NCBI GenBank assembly: GCA_022842845.1
Contig: JALHOT010000001.1
Location: 1 to 59,831, forward strand
Direction of reading: 5' to 3'
From: Cyclobacteriaceae bacterium
Lineage (GTDB): Bacteria > Bacteroidota > Bacteroidia > Cytophagales > Cyclobacteriaceae
DNA length: 59,831 nucleotides
Under the pieces are notes generated by a model. That model was not told the DNA's origin. It did not search any database and was given only the letters and a program-made list of their open reading frames with translations. Positions 27,163-36,791 of this stretch are shown in pieces. The translations under genes and the position numbers were made by a program. Each line of letters starts with the position of its first letter. Position 1 is the first letter of the stretch.

Positions 27163-28409
27163 AGTTTAAGACCAAGTTTATTATCGGTGCCTGCATAACA
27201 ACAGGATTAGTGGCTTCTTTGCTCCTGCTCACAGAGCCGAAACAAGCAAAGCCAACGAGGGCATTGGTTTCACCACCGCCCACCAATGCTTCTACCATTC
27301 ACAATCCGTATTTAATAGCCCTCGCCAAAGCCTACGATTCGGCCTTTCAGCAGCTCATGACCAAACACCACCAGCCAGGGGCTTCGGTGGCAGTTGTCTA
27401 TGATTCAACAGTAATTCTATTAAAAGGCTATGGCCTTAAAGAAGTAGCCACGCGTGACAGTGTTGATATCAATACCGCATTCCGTCTGGCTTCTGTCTCC
27501 AAACCCTTTGCTTCTTTTTTAACAGGCATTCTCTTGCAAGAAAATGTGTTGACTTTAGACAATCGTGTACTTGACTATTGGCCGGCTTTTAAACTTCGAT
27601 CGCCCGAAGATGCAGCCAGCCTTACCTTACGCCATGTGCTCTCCCACACCACTGGTCTTCCTTACCATACCTATACCAATATGATCGAAGAAGCCCTGCC
27701 CTTCGATACATTGCTTAGCTATTTAAGAGATATTAAACTAGTAAGTAAACCAGGTGAGCTCTATAGTTACCAAAATGTTGGCTACAGTATTATTGGCAAA
27801 GTGATTGCCGAGGCTACAGGCAATACCTACGAGGAGCAACTACAAGCACAGGTGTTCAAACCGCTTGGAATGGAAAATGCATCGAGCGATTACCTGAGCT
27901 TTATGCGCAACGGCAACATAGCACAGCCACACATGTTTAAAAGAGGCAAACTTCGCCCAACACTTGTCAGAGATACTTATTATAACGTTAGCCCTGCAGG
28001 AGGAATCAATGCCAGCATCAGTGATATGGCCAAATGGCTGACCGCTCTTTTAGGTAACAGAGAAGATGTGATCAAAAAAAGTACGCTTGATACTTTGTTC
28101 ACTCCCCAGATACTGGCCAACTCCCGTAACCGTAATTTCTACCAATGGCAAAGGGTTCGTCAGGCCTATTACGGTTTAGGTTGGCGTATCCTGCGTTTTT
28201 CTAAAGATACTATCATTTACCACGGTGGTTATGTAACTGGCTACAGGAGCGAAGTCGCCCTACAACCATCAGAAAAAATTGCCATTTGTGTACTGACCAA
28301 TGCACCAGGGCAAGTCGCTGATACCAGCTTGCCTGTCTTTTTTAAAATTTTTGATCGCTATCGCCCTTATATCAGGCGTTGGGAAAAGGAGAACAACTCC
28401 TTTCATTAA
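27159..28409 (+). CDS. Serine hydrolase, class C beta-lactamase family
   Basis: The 416-residue protein has an N-terminal membrane anchor or signal (residues 6-25). The catalytic motifs are SVSK at 112-115, YQN at 204-206 and HGG in YHGGYVTGY near the C-terminus, replacing KTG. Such proteins are periplasmic esterases, peptidases or penicillin-binding proteins. It overlaps radC by 4 bases, so the two are co-expressed although unrelated in known function. Confidence 0.9.
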   Translation: MKFKTKFIIGACITTGLVASLLLLTEPKQAKPTRALVSPPPTNASTIHNPYLIALAKAYDSAFQQLMTKHHQPGASVAVVYDSTVILLKGYGLKEVATRDSVDINTAFRLASVSKPFASFLTGILLQENVLTLDNRVLDYWPAFKLRSPEDAASLTLRHVLSHTTGLPYHTYTNMIEEALPFDTLLSYLRDIKLVSKPGELYSYQNVGYSIIGKVIAEATGNTYEEQLQAQVFKPLGMENASSDYLSFMRNGNIAQPHMFKRGKLRPTLVRDTYYNVSPAGGINASISDMAKWLTALLGNREDVIKKSTLDTLFTPQILANSRNRNFYQWQRVRQAYYGLGWRILRFSKDTIIYHGGYVTGYRSEVALQPSEKIAICVLTNAPGQVADTSLPVFFKIFDRYRPYIRRWEKENNSFH

Positions 28410-28447
28410 CCAATCCAGATCCATTGACTCGATAAGATACATTCATC

Positions 28448-29065
28448 ATGAAACAAAAAAATATACTCCTCATCGCCCTTGTCATAACGGCACTTATTAT
28501 CGTATTCTACAGCCTGGCACCAACAGGCACCAGCGAAGCTTATACAGAGCAAATACTCAAAGAAAGAAAAGATCGTGACGATTACATGCGCAACAACGAT
28601 GAGTCGCCCTTTGCAGATAGTACGGAGGCATTTAAAGGACTTACCTACTTTGCTCCGGACGAACATTTTCGCATTGCTGCCAACCTTATCTCGATAACTG
28701 ATAAAAAAACGATAACGCTTGCCACAAGCGATGGCCTGGAAATGCGCTACCTGGAATACGCATACGCAGCATTTAAACTTGATGGAGAAGAGTGCCGCCT
28801 GCTGATCCTCGAAATCATGGAGGCAGGGCCAACTCGGGGCACACTCTTTTTAGCCTTTGCCGATGCCACCAGTGCCAATGAAACTTATGGCGCAGGCCGA
28901 TACCTGGACATTAACAAAGTACCAGGCAGCACTTCCATCACCCTGGATTTCAACAAAGCCTACAACCCTTACTGCGCTTATAACGACAACTTTTCATGTC
29001 CCTTTCCTCCGCGCGAAAATGTGTTAAAAGTTGCCATCCGCGCAGGGGAAAAGGTCTACCATTAA
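28448..29065 (+). CDS. DUF1684 protein with membrane anchor
   Basis: The 205-residue protein has an N-terminal hydrophobic helix (about 6-22), then the DUF1684 pattern: ILKERKDRDDYMRNNDESPF, LTYFAPDEHFRI, GRYLDI and YNPYCAYNDNFSCPFPP. The family has no known reaction. It faces the periplasm. The gene follows the serine hydrolase by 38 bases. Confidence 0.88.
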   Translation: MKQKNILLIALVITALIIVFYSLAPTGTSEAYTEQILKERKDRDDYMRNNDESPFADSTEAFKGLTYFAPDEHFRIAANLISITDKKTITLATSDGLEMRYLEYAYAAFKLDGEECRLLILEIMEAGPTRGTLFLAFADATSANETYGAGRYLDINKVPGSTSITLDFNKAYNPYCAYNDNFSCPFPPRENVLKVAIRAGEKVYH

Positions 29066-29080
29066 TTCCGGTAAAAGCCC

Positions 29081-29088
29081 TATTTTTG
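29081..29088 (+). promoter_or_regulatory. -7 box of pheT
   Basis: TATTTTTG matches TAnnTTTG fully and lies 60 bases before the pheT ATG. The -33 element is not obvious. Confidence 0.45.
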
Positions 29089-29148
29089 AAAGATAATTAC
29101 CTCGCTGTTGCCTCCGAAAGAAGACAGCAAGCACAATAAGTTTTATTT

Positions 29149-31563
29149 ATGAAGATCTCCTACAACTGGCTCAAAGAATACATTACCATCCCCGAAAGTG
29201 CAGAAGAAATTGGTAAGATTTTAACCTCAACCGGTTTAGAGGTTGAAAGCGTAGAAGCTTTTGAAACAGTAAAAGGTGGTCTTCAGGGCGTTGTTATTGG
29301 AGAGGTGCTTACTTGTACCAAACACCCCAACGCTGACAAACTTTCAATCACCACAGTAGAGGTAGGCCCAGGTAAAGTGCACCCAATTGTTTGCGGAGCC
29401 TCCAACGTGGCAGCAGGGCAAAAAGTAGTAGTTGCTTTGCCTGGGGCCACTTTATATCCAAGCAAAGGAGAGCCCTTTACAATTAAATCTGCCAAAATCA
29501 GAGGCGAGGTAAGTGAAGGAATGATTTGTGCTGAGGATGAGATTGGTTTAGGCGAGAGCCATGCCGGCATCATGGTGCTCGACACCAAAGTGCCTAATGG
29601 AACACCGGCCGCTTCCTATTTTAACATCCAGCGTGATTACGTAATAGAAATCGGCTTAACACCCAACCGGGTAGATGCTGCTTCACATATTGGCGTGGCG
29701 CGCGATATCAAAGCCTCCCAAGGAAGAAACTTAACACTTCCTTCTGTGGATGCCTTTGCTGTTGATAATCATAACTTGTCCATCAGTGTTCGTGTTGAGA
29801 ATGCTCAGGCTTGCCCTCGTTATTCGGGCTTAAGCATGACTGGTGTCGTTGTGAAAGATTCACCGGACTGGCTGAAGCATAAGTTATTAGCCATCGGCAT
29901 CTCGCCTATCAACAATATTGTAGATGTAACTAATTTTATCTGCCACGAACTGGGGCAGCCGATGCATGCTTTTGATGCTGCCAGAATTGAAGGCAATGAA
30001 GTAATCATTAAAACATTGCCGAAGGGTACCAAGTTCACAACCCTGGATGCCAAGGAAAGATCTTTGCTGGACACAGACCTGATGATTTGCAATGCCAATA
30101 AAGGCATGTGTATGGCGGGTGTTTTTGGAGGTGCTGAATCAGGCATTGCCAACACCACTACCAGCATCTTTTTAGAAAGTGCCTGCTTCTCTCCAGACTA
30201 TGTTCGTAAAACCTCACTGCATCATGGACTGAAGACCGATTCATCTTTTCGTTTTGAGCGAGGCACGGATCCCAACATCACAGTGTATGCATTAAAGCGC
30301 GCAGCCTTGTTGATCAAAGAAGTAGCCGGAGGCAGCATCAGTTCTGATGTTGTTGATGCGTACCCTGTTAAAATTGAAGACAGGATTATTCGCATAAAAG
30401 ATAAGAACGTAAACCGCCTGATTGGTAAAGCACTTACTCGTGCAGAAGCGACAGGCATATTGGAAAGACTGGACATTAAAGTAATTGATAGTAAAACAGA
30501 CGAGTACACAGTTTCAGTTCCACCTTACCGGGTTGATGTTGTGCAGGAGGCTGATGTGATCGAAGAAATTCTTCGTATCTATGGTTTTAATAATATCGAA
30601 CTAAAAGAATTTGCAGGATCAGATTTCATTTCTTCTTTCCCTGCAAAAGACATCAATAAGTTCAGAAATACTTTAGGACAACAATTGGTAGCCAATGGCT
30701 TTTACGAAATCTGGACCAACTCTCTCACCAACGCAGCCTACCAGCAAAAACACAAACTTACTTTTGATGGTGAGCCTGTAGAGATATTGAATAAACTCAG
30801 TGAAGAACAAGGCATTTTGCGCCAAACCATGCTCTTTACAGGTCTGGAGGTCTGTGCTTACAACATCAACCGCAAGCAGAAGGATCTAAAACTATATGAG
30901 TTTGGTAAGATCTATGGAAAAAAGGAAGGCAAATACCAGGAAGCTCAACGTTTAGCCATCTATATGTCTGGCAATGCAGAAGCTGAGAACTGGCAACGTG
31001 CGGCAAAAAATATCAGTTATCACGATTTAGCCCAAGTAGTGAATGGAATACTTCAAAAAAGTGCCATTCGTGACCCCCAGCTTTCTGCAGTTGAAGATCC
31101 GCTTTTTGACTTTTGCGTTAACATTGAAGCCAACCAGCAAAACATTGGCAGAATCGGAAAGGTAAAAACAGCCCTGCTTCGCGACATGGGCATTAAGCAG
31201 GAAGTATTTTATGCCGATTTAAGCTATGCTGCCCTATTCGATAGCGCTAATCCTACCATCAGCCTTAAAGAAATTTCAAAGTTCCCGGAGGTAAGAAGAG
31301 ATCTCTCGCTTGTTATCAATAAAAACATTACTTTCGATACGGTAGCTTCATTGGCACGCCAAACAGCCAAAGCATTACTTAAAAATGTCAATCTGTTTGA
31401 TGTGTACGAAGGCGATAAACTGCCCGCTGATAAAAAGGCCTATGCATTGTCATTCGCCTTGCAGGATGAGCAGAAAACCCTTACCGATGCAGAAATCGAC
31501 AATGTCATGAATGCGCTGATGAAGGCCTATGAGACAAAAATAGGAGCCGTTATTAGAAAATAA
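29149..31563 (+). CDS. pheT: Phenylalanyl-tRNA synthetase beta subunit
   Basis: PheT forms the alpha2-beta2 enzyme with PheS. The 804-residue protein has the N-terminal tRNA-binding fold (about 40-150, with HPNADKLSITTVEVG), the B3/B4 editing domain (about 215-395), B5, and the C-terminal ferredoxin-like anticodon-binding domain (ISKFPEVRRDLSLVINK). pheS is not in the window, so the subunits are coded apart. Confidence 0.97.
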   Translation: MKISYNWLKEYITIPESAEEIGKILTSTGLEVESVEAFETVKGGLQGVVIGEVLTCTKHPNADKLSITTVEVGPGKVHPIVCGASNVAAGQKVVVALPGATLYPSKGEPFTIKSAKIRGEVSEGMICAEDEIGLGESHAGIMVLDTKVPNGTPAASYFNIQRDYVIEIGLTPNRVDAASHIGVARDIKASQGRNLTLPSVDAFAVDNHNLSISVRVENAQACPRYSGLSMTGVVVKDSPDWLKHKLLAIGISPINNIVDVTNFICHELGQPMHAFDAARIEGNEVIIKTLPKGTKFTTLDAKERSLLDTDLMICNANKGMCMAGVFGGAESGIANTTTSIFLESACFSPDYVRKTSLHHGLKTDSSFRFERGTDPNITVYALKRAALLIKEVAGGSISSDVVDAYPVKIEDRIIRIKDKNVNRLIGKALTRAEATGILERLDIKVIDSKTDEYTVSVPPYRVDVVQEADVIEEILRIYGFNNIELKEFAGSDFISSFPAKDINKFRNTLGQQLVANGFYEIWTNSLTNAAYQQKHKLTFDGEPVEILNKLSEEQGILRQTMLFTGLEVCAYNINRKQKDLKLYEFGKIYGKKEGKYQEAQRLAIYMSGNAEAENWQRAAKNISYHDLAQVVNGILQKSAIRDPQLSAVEDPLFDFCVNIEANQQNIGRIGKVKTALLRDMGIKQEVFYADLSYAALFDSANPTISLKEISKFPEVRRDLSLVINKNITFDTVASLARQTAKALLKNVNLFDVYEGDKLPADKKAYALSFALQDEQKTLTDAEIDNVMNALMKAYETKIGAVIRK

Positions 31564-31612
31564 TTAATAAATTGAAGGGCTAACGAAAGTCAGCCTCACA
31601 AAAACAGTATAA

Positions 31613-31909
31613 ATGAATCAGGAAACTCTAAAAAACAACCTGCAAGGGCTAGAGCGCAAACTGCAGATACTGGTAGGCGAGCATAGAAATTTAAAAGAGC
31701 AGGTAATCTTGTTAAAACAAGAGAACCAAGAGCTTAAGTCAGGCTTGCGAAGCCGCGATGAGCAGCTGCTCAATTTTAAAAATCAGATAAAAATCTCTAA
31801 AATTGTAGATAATTTAAACCCGGAAGACGGCAGTTCTTCGGAATTAAAGAAGAAGGTAGAAGAGTATATCCGCGAAGTGGATAGATGTATAGCGTATTTG
31901 AGCCGATAA
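31613..31909 (+). CDS. Short coiled-coil protein next to zapA
   Basis: The 98-residue protein is almost all coiled coil (about 5-65), with heptads such as LERKLQILVGEHRNLKEQV. It ends in a helical segment DRCIAYLSR. It resembles ZapB in size and structure, and its position before zapA supports a division role, but there is no direct proof. Its end overlaps the earlier possible zapA start. Confidence 0.6.
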   Translation: MNQETLKNNLQGLERKLQILVGEHRNLKEQVILLKQENQELKSGLRSRDEQLLNFKNQIKISKIVDNLNPEDGSSSELKKKVEEYIREVDRCIAYLSR

Positions 31910-31923
31910 TTGTAAGTGTGTTG

Positions 31924-32211
31924 ATGGAGGATCTTTCAATAAAAATCAAAATTGCCGACCGTGAGTATCCGATGAAGGTGAAAAGACACGATGAAGAGCG
32001 TGTTCGTACTGCTGGAAGGTTGATTAACGAAAAACTGAAAACTTACAAAGAGCAATTTGGCATTGACGATAAGCAAGACCTGCTCGCGATGGTTGCATTC
32101 GATTGTCTGGTAGATAAAATGACAGTGGAAGAAAGCCATCAGGAAATAGATCAGACTGTTTTCGAGAAGGTGCATCAGCTAAACCAGTTGGTTTCACAAT
32201 CTATACTTTAA
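31924..32211 (+). CDS. zapA: Cell division protein ZapA
   Basis: ZapA bundles FtsZ filaments. From the ATG at 31924 it is 95 residues: the N-terminal fold SIKIKIADREYPMKVKRHDE with the typical VRTAGRLINEKL, then a C-terminal helix for dimerisation. The upstream ATG at 31885 would overlap the coiled-coil gene and adds 13 unrelated residues. Confidence 0.9.
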   Translation: MEDLSIKIKIADREYPMKVKRHDEERVRTAGRLINEKLKTYKEQFGIDDKQDLLAMVAFDCLVDKMTVEESHQEIDQTVFEKVHQLNQLVSQSIL

Positions 32212-32268
32212 ATCTTTTTCTTTTCTGTTGCTGCCGTCAGGGATTCATAAACCCTAATTGTTACATCT

Positions 32269-33837
32269 ATGTCAGCAACTATCATAACTATACTGATTTG
32301 CGCCATGGCCACTGTAGGCCTGAGCCTTGTTATCGGCACCTTGCTCTACAAACGCAAATACGCCAAAAAGAAAAAAGATGCGGAAGAACGCGCAGAACTG
32401 ATTTTAAAAGAAGCAGAGATTGCCGCTGAGAACTTGAAGAAGGATAAAATTCTGGAGGCCAAAGAGAAAATTCTGAAAATGAAGACAGAGTTTGAAGAAG
32501 AGGCCAACAAGAAGAAAAATATCATTATCGCCAACGAGCAAAAAATAAAACAGCGCGAGCAGAGTATCAGCAAAGAACTTGAAACCCTCAAGCGTAAAGA
32601 AACTGAGGTTGATGAACTGAAGCAAGACCTGCTGCAGCAGAACGAAGTCATTAAAAAGAGACGCGAAGAACTTGAAAAGTTCAACCAACAAAAGGTAAAA
32701 ATACTCGAAGACATTTCGAAGCTAACGGCCGATGATGCCCGCGAGCAACTCATTACCTCTTTGCGCGATGAAGCCCAGTCTAAGGCCTCTTCTTACATCA
32801 AAGACATTGTAGAACAAGCTAAGCTGACCGCTACCAAGGAGGCTAAGAAGATTGTTATCGATACGATTCAGCGCACCGCTACCGAACATGCCATTGAAAA
32901 CTGTGTCAGTGTTTTCAACATAGAAAGCGATGATATCAAAGGAAAGATTATAGGTAGAGAAGGCAGAAATATACGCGCACTGGAAGCAGCCACTGGCGTT
33001 GAAATCATTGTTGACGATACTCCGGAAGCCATCATTATCTCTGGCTTTGACCCTGTAAGAAGAGAGATTGCCAGACTTTCTTTACACCGCTTGGTGCAAG
33101 ATGGCCGAATACACCCGGCACGCATTGAAGAAATTGTAGCCAAGACCACCAAAAATATCGATGATGAAATTATTGAAACCGGTGAGCGCACAGTGATTGA
33201 CTTGGGCATACATGGGCTACACCCCGAGTTGGTGAAGATGGTGGGGCGCATGCGTTTCCGTTCTTCTTACGGTCAAAATCTATTACAACATTCACGCGAA
33301 GTCGCTAATCTTTGCGCCATCATGGCCACCGAGCTAGGCTTGAACGTGAAGCAAGCCAAGCGTGCAGGCTTACTGCATGATATTGGTAAAGTATGGCCTG
33401 AAGAGTTAGAAAAGCCACACGCCATTGTAGGTATGGAGTTGGCTCAGAAGTACAAAGAACATCCAGCCATCTGCAATGCCATTGGTGCTCACCACGATGA
33501 AATAGAAATGACACACATCATCTCTCCTATCATTCAGGCTTGTGATGCGATTAGCGGAGCAAGACCCGGTGCCAGACGTGAGGTGATGGAACAATATATT
33601 AAGCGCCTCAGAGAGTTGGAAGACCTGGGCTTAAGCTTTGATGGTGTTGAGAAATGCTATGCCATACAAGCCGGCCGTGAGTTACGTGTACTGGTAGATG
33701 CCGAGAATGTAACAGACGAACGCGCAGGACAGTTGAGCTTCGACATCTCACAAAAAATTGAGCGCGACATGCAATACCCTGGTCAGATCAAAGTGACTGT
33801 CATCCGTGAAAAACGAGCGGTAGCCTATGCAAAGTAG
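32269..33837 (+). CDS. rny: Ribonuclease Y
   Basis: RNase Y is a membrane-bound endonuclease that starts mRNA decay. The 522-residue protein has an N-terminal membrane helix (4-26), a long coiled coil (about 30-160), a KH domain ([19 protein letters not shown]), and an HD domain with [15 protein letters not shown] and [10 protein letters not shown]. It is full length. It follows zapA by 57 bases and ends at a strong terminator. Confidence 0.97.
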   Translation: MSATIITILICAMATVGLSLVIGTLLYKRKYAKKKKDAEERAELILKEAEIAAENLKKDKILEAKEKILKMKTEFEEEANKKKNIIIANEQKIKQREQSISKELETLKRKETEVDELKQDLLQQNEVIKKRREELEKFNQQKVKILEDISKLTADDAREQLITSLRDEAQSKASSYIKDIVEQAKLTATKEAKKIVIDTIQRTATEHAIENCVSVFNIESDDIKGKIIGREGRNIRALEAATGVEIIVDDTPEAIIISGFDPVRREIARLSLHRLVQDGRIHPARIEEIVAKTTKNIDDEIIETGERTVIDLGIHGLHPELVKMVGRMRFRSSYGQNLLQHSREVANLCAIMATELGLNVKQAKRAGLLHDIGKVWPEELEKPHAIVGMELAQKYKEHPAICNAIGAHHDEIEMTHIISPIIQACDAISGARPGARREVMEQYIKRLRELEDLGLSFDGVEKCYAIQAGRELRVLVDAENVTDERAGQLSFDISQKIERDMQYPGQIKVTVIREKRAVAYAK

Positions 33838-33854
33838 AACTGGTAATAATCTGT

Positions 33855-33890
33855 AAAGAAAGCCCCGCTGAAGCGGGGCTTTCTTTTTAT
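33855..33890 (+). terminator. Terminator after rny
   Basis: A perfect 14-bp stem (33855-33868 with 33873-33886) closes TGAA; the stem ends in a T-rich tail. Confidence 0.85.
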
Positions 33891-33899
33891 CATTATAAC

Positions 33900-34184
33900 A
33901 TGGAGGTTCAAATCAAAGAAATTGGCTCGAAAGGAATTTTCTACATAGAAGAGAATGGAGAGAAACTTGCTGAGATGACTTACAGCAAAGCCGGAGAGAC
34001 ACTCATCATTATTGATCATACAGAAGTGAGTGAGAAGTTAAAAGGCCTGGGTGCTGGAAAGGAATTAGTCCGAGCAGCGGTGGACTTTGCCCGCGAACGC
34101 ACCATTAAGATTTTTCCACTCTGCCCTTTTGCAAAAGCTGTCTTTGATAAAAAACCGGAGTATGGAGATGTGCTCTCCTCCTAA
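33900..34184 (+). CDS. Small GNAT-type acetyltransferase (YjdJ-like)
   Basis: The 94-residue protein is the short one-domain GNAT branch (COG2388 type). It has a beta-rich N-terminus (GIFYIEENGEKLAEMTYSK), the acetyl-CoA loop LKGLGAGKELVRAAVDFAR, and KIFPLCPFAKAVFDKKPEY. The substrate is unknown. It converges with the MFS gene with 4 bases between the stops and no terminator. Confidence 0.88.
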   Translation: MEVQIKEIGSKGIFYIEENGEKLAEMTYSKAGETLIIIDHTEVSEKLKGLGAGKELVRAAVDFARERTIKIFPLCPFAKAVFDKKPEYGDVLSS

Positions 34185-34188
34185 AAGT

Positions 34189-35427
34189 TTACACTACTGC
34201 CAGACTATTCTTTTGCTTTACATAGGTATCCAACCAGTAGATCATTGCCAAGGCTATTACGATGCTTGCAATGACTACATATCCTAAAACATCATAACGC
34301 TCCAACATACCGCTCGGACTTTGGATCACGATAAGGCCTGCGACAAAAGAGGCAACTCCTCCTGCAATTTGTTGAATGGATGCGTTGATGCTCATGAAAG
34401 CTCCACGATCGTTTAAGGAAGGTATAGCAGAAATAAGTGCTGAGGAGGAAATCATCCGTGCACTGATACCGGCAAACAAAATGATATTTAATACCATACA
34501 AAGCCACAAAGGTGTGATGCCCAGCTGAGTGTAGATTGCTACAATCACCATATTGATAATTGAACCAATGGCGAACAATCGGAAGCTTCCAACCTGATCA
34601 CTAATTTTTCCAATAAACGGCCCCATAACAATCCCAAAAACTCCAGTCACCAGATAAAGAACAGGCAATTGATCAATATCGATTCCCAGGTTATTGGTAC
34701 TGAAGGCACTGCCAAATGGCATGAGCATAAAACCACCTGTTGCCAAGAGAACAGTACTCAAAAAGGTGCGCAGATACAGAGAGTTCGATAGTGTTTTAGA
34801 AAGGTGTTGAAAAGCATTTTGGTCATGCGACATCGCTAAGTGTTGTGTCACTGGTTTCATATACACCATCAAGATGATTCCAAGCGCTAAACCAAAAAAT
34901 ACGATCATCCAAAAAGGAGCATGCCACTCAAAGCGGTTCGCGAGCAGTAAGCCGATGGGCAGACCCAACACCTGACTGGCACCAAAAGCCATTTGTACAA
35001 AACCCATCACACGACCACGTACTTCTACTTTAAACAAGTCGGTAATGATGGCAAAGCTTACAGACCCAATCACTCCTCCAAAAATTCCTGTTACAATACG
35101 TGCAGCCAATAATAAATGATAGGTGGGGGCTATCGCGCATAAGAACGTGCCCGCCAAAAAGCCTGCATAAAAGAAGAGTAGAAATTTCTTGCGGTCAAAA
35201 CGATCCGCAAAGCCTGCCGCCAACAAGCCGGAAGCTCCCGCACTGAAGGCATACGCAGATACCACCATCCCAAATTGAGCAGGTGTAATCTTCAAGGCAG
35301 GCATAAGAATAGCACCAAGGGGAGATAGTACCATAAAATCCAGGATGATCGTAAACTGGAGTATAGAGAGTACGGCAATAATAAAGACCTGGTAGGGAGT
35401 AAAGATTTTTTCTTTTGCTGCAGTCAT
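34189..35427 (-). CDS. MFS transporter, drug-exporter-like
   Basis: The 412-residue protein has 12 predicted membrane helices. The loop after helix 2 has FADRFDRKKFLLF, matching the MFS motif GxxxDRxGRK, and it has the antiporter-like run GGVIGSVSFAIITDLF. This fits an efflux pump of the 12-helix type. No regulator gene is adjacent. An operator-like palindrome lies 68 bases upstream. Confidence 0.88.
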   Translation of the reverse strand: MTAAKEKIFTPYQVFIIAVLSILQFTIILDFMVLSPLGAILMPALKITPAQFGMVVSAYAFSAGASGLLAAGFADRFDRKKFLLFFYAGFLAGTFLCAIAPTYHLLLAARIVTGIFGGVIGSVSFAIITDLFKVEVRGRVMGFVQMAFGASQVLGLPIGLLLANRFEWHAPFWMIVFFGLALGIILMVYMKPVTQHLAMSHDQNAFQHLSKTLSNSLYLRTFLSTVLLATGGFMLMPFGSAFSTNNLGIDIDQLPVLYLVTGVFGIVMGPFIGKISDQVGSFRLFAIGSIINMVIVAIYTQLGITPLWLCMVLNIILFAGISARMISSSALISAIPSLNDRGAFMSINASIQQIAGGVASFVAGLIVIQSPSGMLERYDVLGYVVIASIVIALAMIYWLDTYVKQKNSLAVV

Positions 35428-35494
35428 TGTACAGAGTTTAGGAGCGCCTTTAGAGACGATTCCTTTAAAATAGTAGCTCAGTCAAACTGACAAA

Positions 35495-35514
35495 TAACGT
35501 TATCAATAATGTTA
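35495..35514 (-). promoter_or_regulatory. Operator-like palindrome before the MFS gene
   Basis: TAACGTTAT and ATAATGTTA are inverted around CA with one mismatch. On the minus strand a TTTG follows it directly and, 18 bases on, TATTTTAA, a weak -7 match. A repressor of the TetR or MarR type could bind here and block the promoter. Confidence 0.45.
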
Positions 35515-35528
35515 CTTCAGCCCTATTA

Positions 35529-35566
35529 TAAAAAACGAGAGGCTATTCTATTCGAAGAGCCTCTCG
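35529..35566 (-). terminator. Terminator of dnaN
   Basis: CGAGAGGCT (35536-35544) and AGCCTCTCG (35558-35566) form a 9-bp stem that extends inwards by three pairs. On the minus strand it is followed by TTTTTTATAA. It lies 23 bases after the dnaN stop. Confidence 0.8.
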
Positions 35567-35588
35567 TACTACTAGTTTTATCTATAGC

Positions 35589-36713
35589 TTATACGTATTG
35601 ATTCAACATTACCGGCATTACCAACATGAGGATATCTTCATTCTTATCCTTTTCTACAGGCAGAATTACACCGGCTTTATTCGGTGCAGACATCGTTAAT
35701 TTGATTTGATCAGTGTCAATGTTATTCAACATTTCAATGATGAACTTGGCATTGAAACCAATCTCAATGTCTTCCCCTTCATGCTCGCATGACAAACGCT
35801 CATTGGCTTCGTTAGAGAAATCTAAGTCCTCAGCAGAAATCTGCAATTCGCTACCGGTGATTTTCAAACGTACCTGATGTGTAGTCTTGTTCGCGTAGAT
35901 AGAAATACGTCTTAATGCGCTCAACAAATCGGTACGACCAATCGTCATCTTGATGTTGTTATTGCTTGGAATAACGTTTTCATAATCAGGATAACGCTCG
36001 TCAATCAGGCGGCAAATCATTTTAATATTGCCAAACTTGAAATAAGCATTTGACATGTTAAAGTCTATGCTTACCGGGGTGTTTTCTGAAGGCAATGTTG
36101 CTTTCAGTAAGTTGAGGGCTTTGCGTGGTATGATGATGGCATTACCATTTTCAGATGTAATATCGTTTCTGCGATAGCGAACCAATCGGTGTCCATCAGT
36201 AGCTACGAAAGTTGTATTCTTTTCACCCAGGTTAACGTACACACCTGTCATGGCAGGGCGCAATTCATCGTTGCTGGTAGCAAAGATGGTATTGTTCACC
36301 GCACGCGACATTACCTCAGACGAGATCTCCGCAGAGAAGTCGTTTGAAACGGTAGGCACTTTAGGGAAATCGGTAGCATTTTCGCCTGAAAGCTTATAGC
36401 GGCCGTTGTCAGAAATAATTTCTACGCTGTAGTTTGACTCATCGATAGAAAAAGTTACGGGCTGCTCAGGAAGATTTTTCAAAGTTTCCAACAAAATCTT
36501 CGCTGGTACGGCAATATTGCCCTTCTCCTTTGATTCCACCTGAATTTCGGTGATCATAGAGGTTTGAAGATCTGAAGCAGTCACTGTCAGGCTTCCTTTT
36601 TCCAATTCAAAAAGAAAATTTTCCAGGATAGGCACCACCGGATTGGTAGTGATAACCCCGTTAATATTTGATAGCTGCTTGAGCAGGTAAGCCGAGTTAA
36701 CAATAAACTTCAT
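35589..36713 (-). CDS. dnaN: DNA polymerase III beta subunit (sliding clamp)
   Basis: The beta clamp encircles DNA and tethers the polymerase. The 374-residue protein has the three clamp domains: FIVNSAYLLKQLSNINGVI at the N-terminus, ATDGHRLVRYRR in the middle, and the C-terminal VMPVML. Here it stands alone, not with dnaA or recF; only the gld operon lies upstream. Confidence 0.97.
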   Translation of the reverse strand: MKFIVNSAYLLKQLSNINGVITTNPVVPILENFLFELEKGSLTVTASDLQTSMITEIQVESKEKGNIAVPAKILLETLKNLPEQPVTFSIDESNYSVEIISDNGRYKLSGENATDFPKVPTVSNDFSAEISSEVMSRAVNNTIFATSNDELRPAMTGVYVNLGEKNTTFVATDGHRLVRYRRNDITSENGNAIIIPRKALNLLKATLPSENTPVSIDFNMSNAYFKFGNIKMICRLIDERYPDYENVIPSNNNIKMTIGRTDLLSALRRISIYANKTTHQVRLKITGSELQISAEDLDFSNEANERLSCEHEGEDIEIGFNAKFIIEMLNNIDTDQIKLTMSAPNKAGVILPVEKDKNEDILMLVMPVMLNQYV

Positions 36714-36743
36714 GCTGCGTGTTGGTTAGAGTTTTAGAGGGCG

Positions 36744-36751
36744 TAAAGTTA
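36744..36751 (-). promoter_or_regulatory. -7 box of dnaN
   Basis: The minus strand has TAACTTTA, one base off TAnnTTTG, 30 bases before the dnaN ATG. The -33 element is unclear. Confidence 0.4.
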
Positions 36752-36791
36752 GAAAGAAAAGGCAATTTTAAAACCTGCTTTTTTTAGGCAG

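Noticed and set aside
32212-32268. 6S RNA after zapA, as in proteobacteria
   Set aside because: Only 57 bases separate zapA and rny, too short for 6S RNA.
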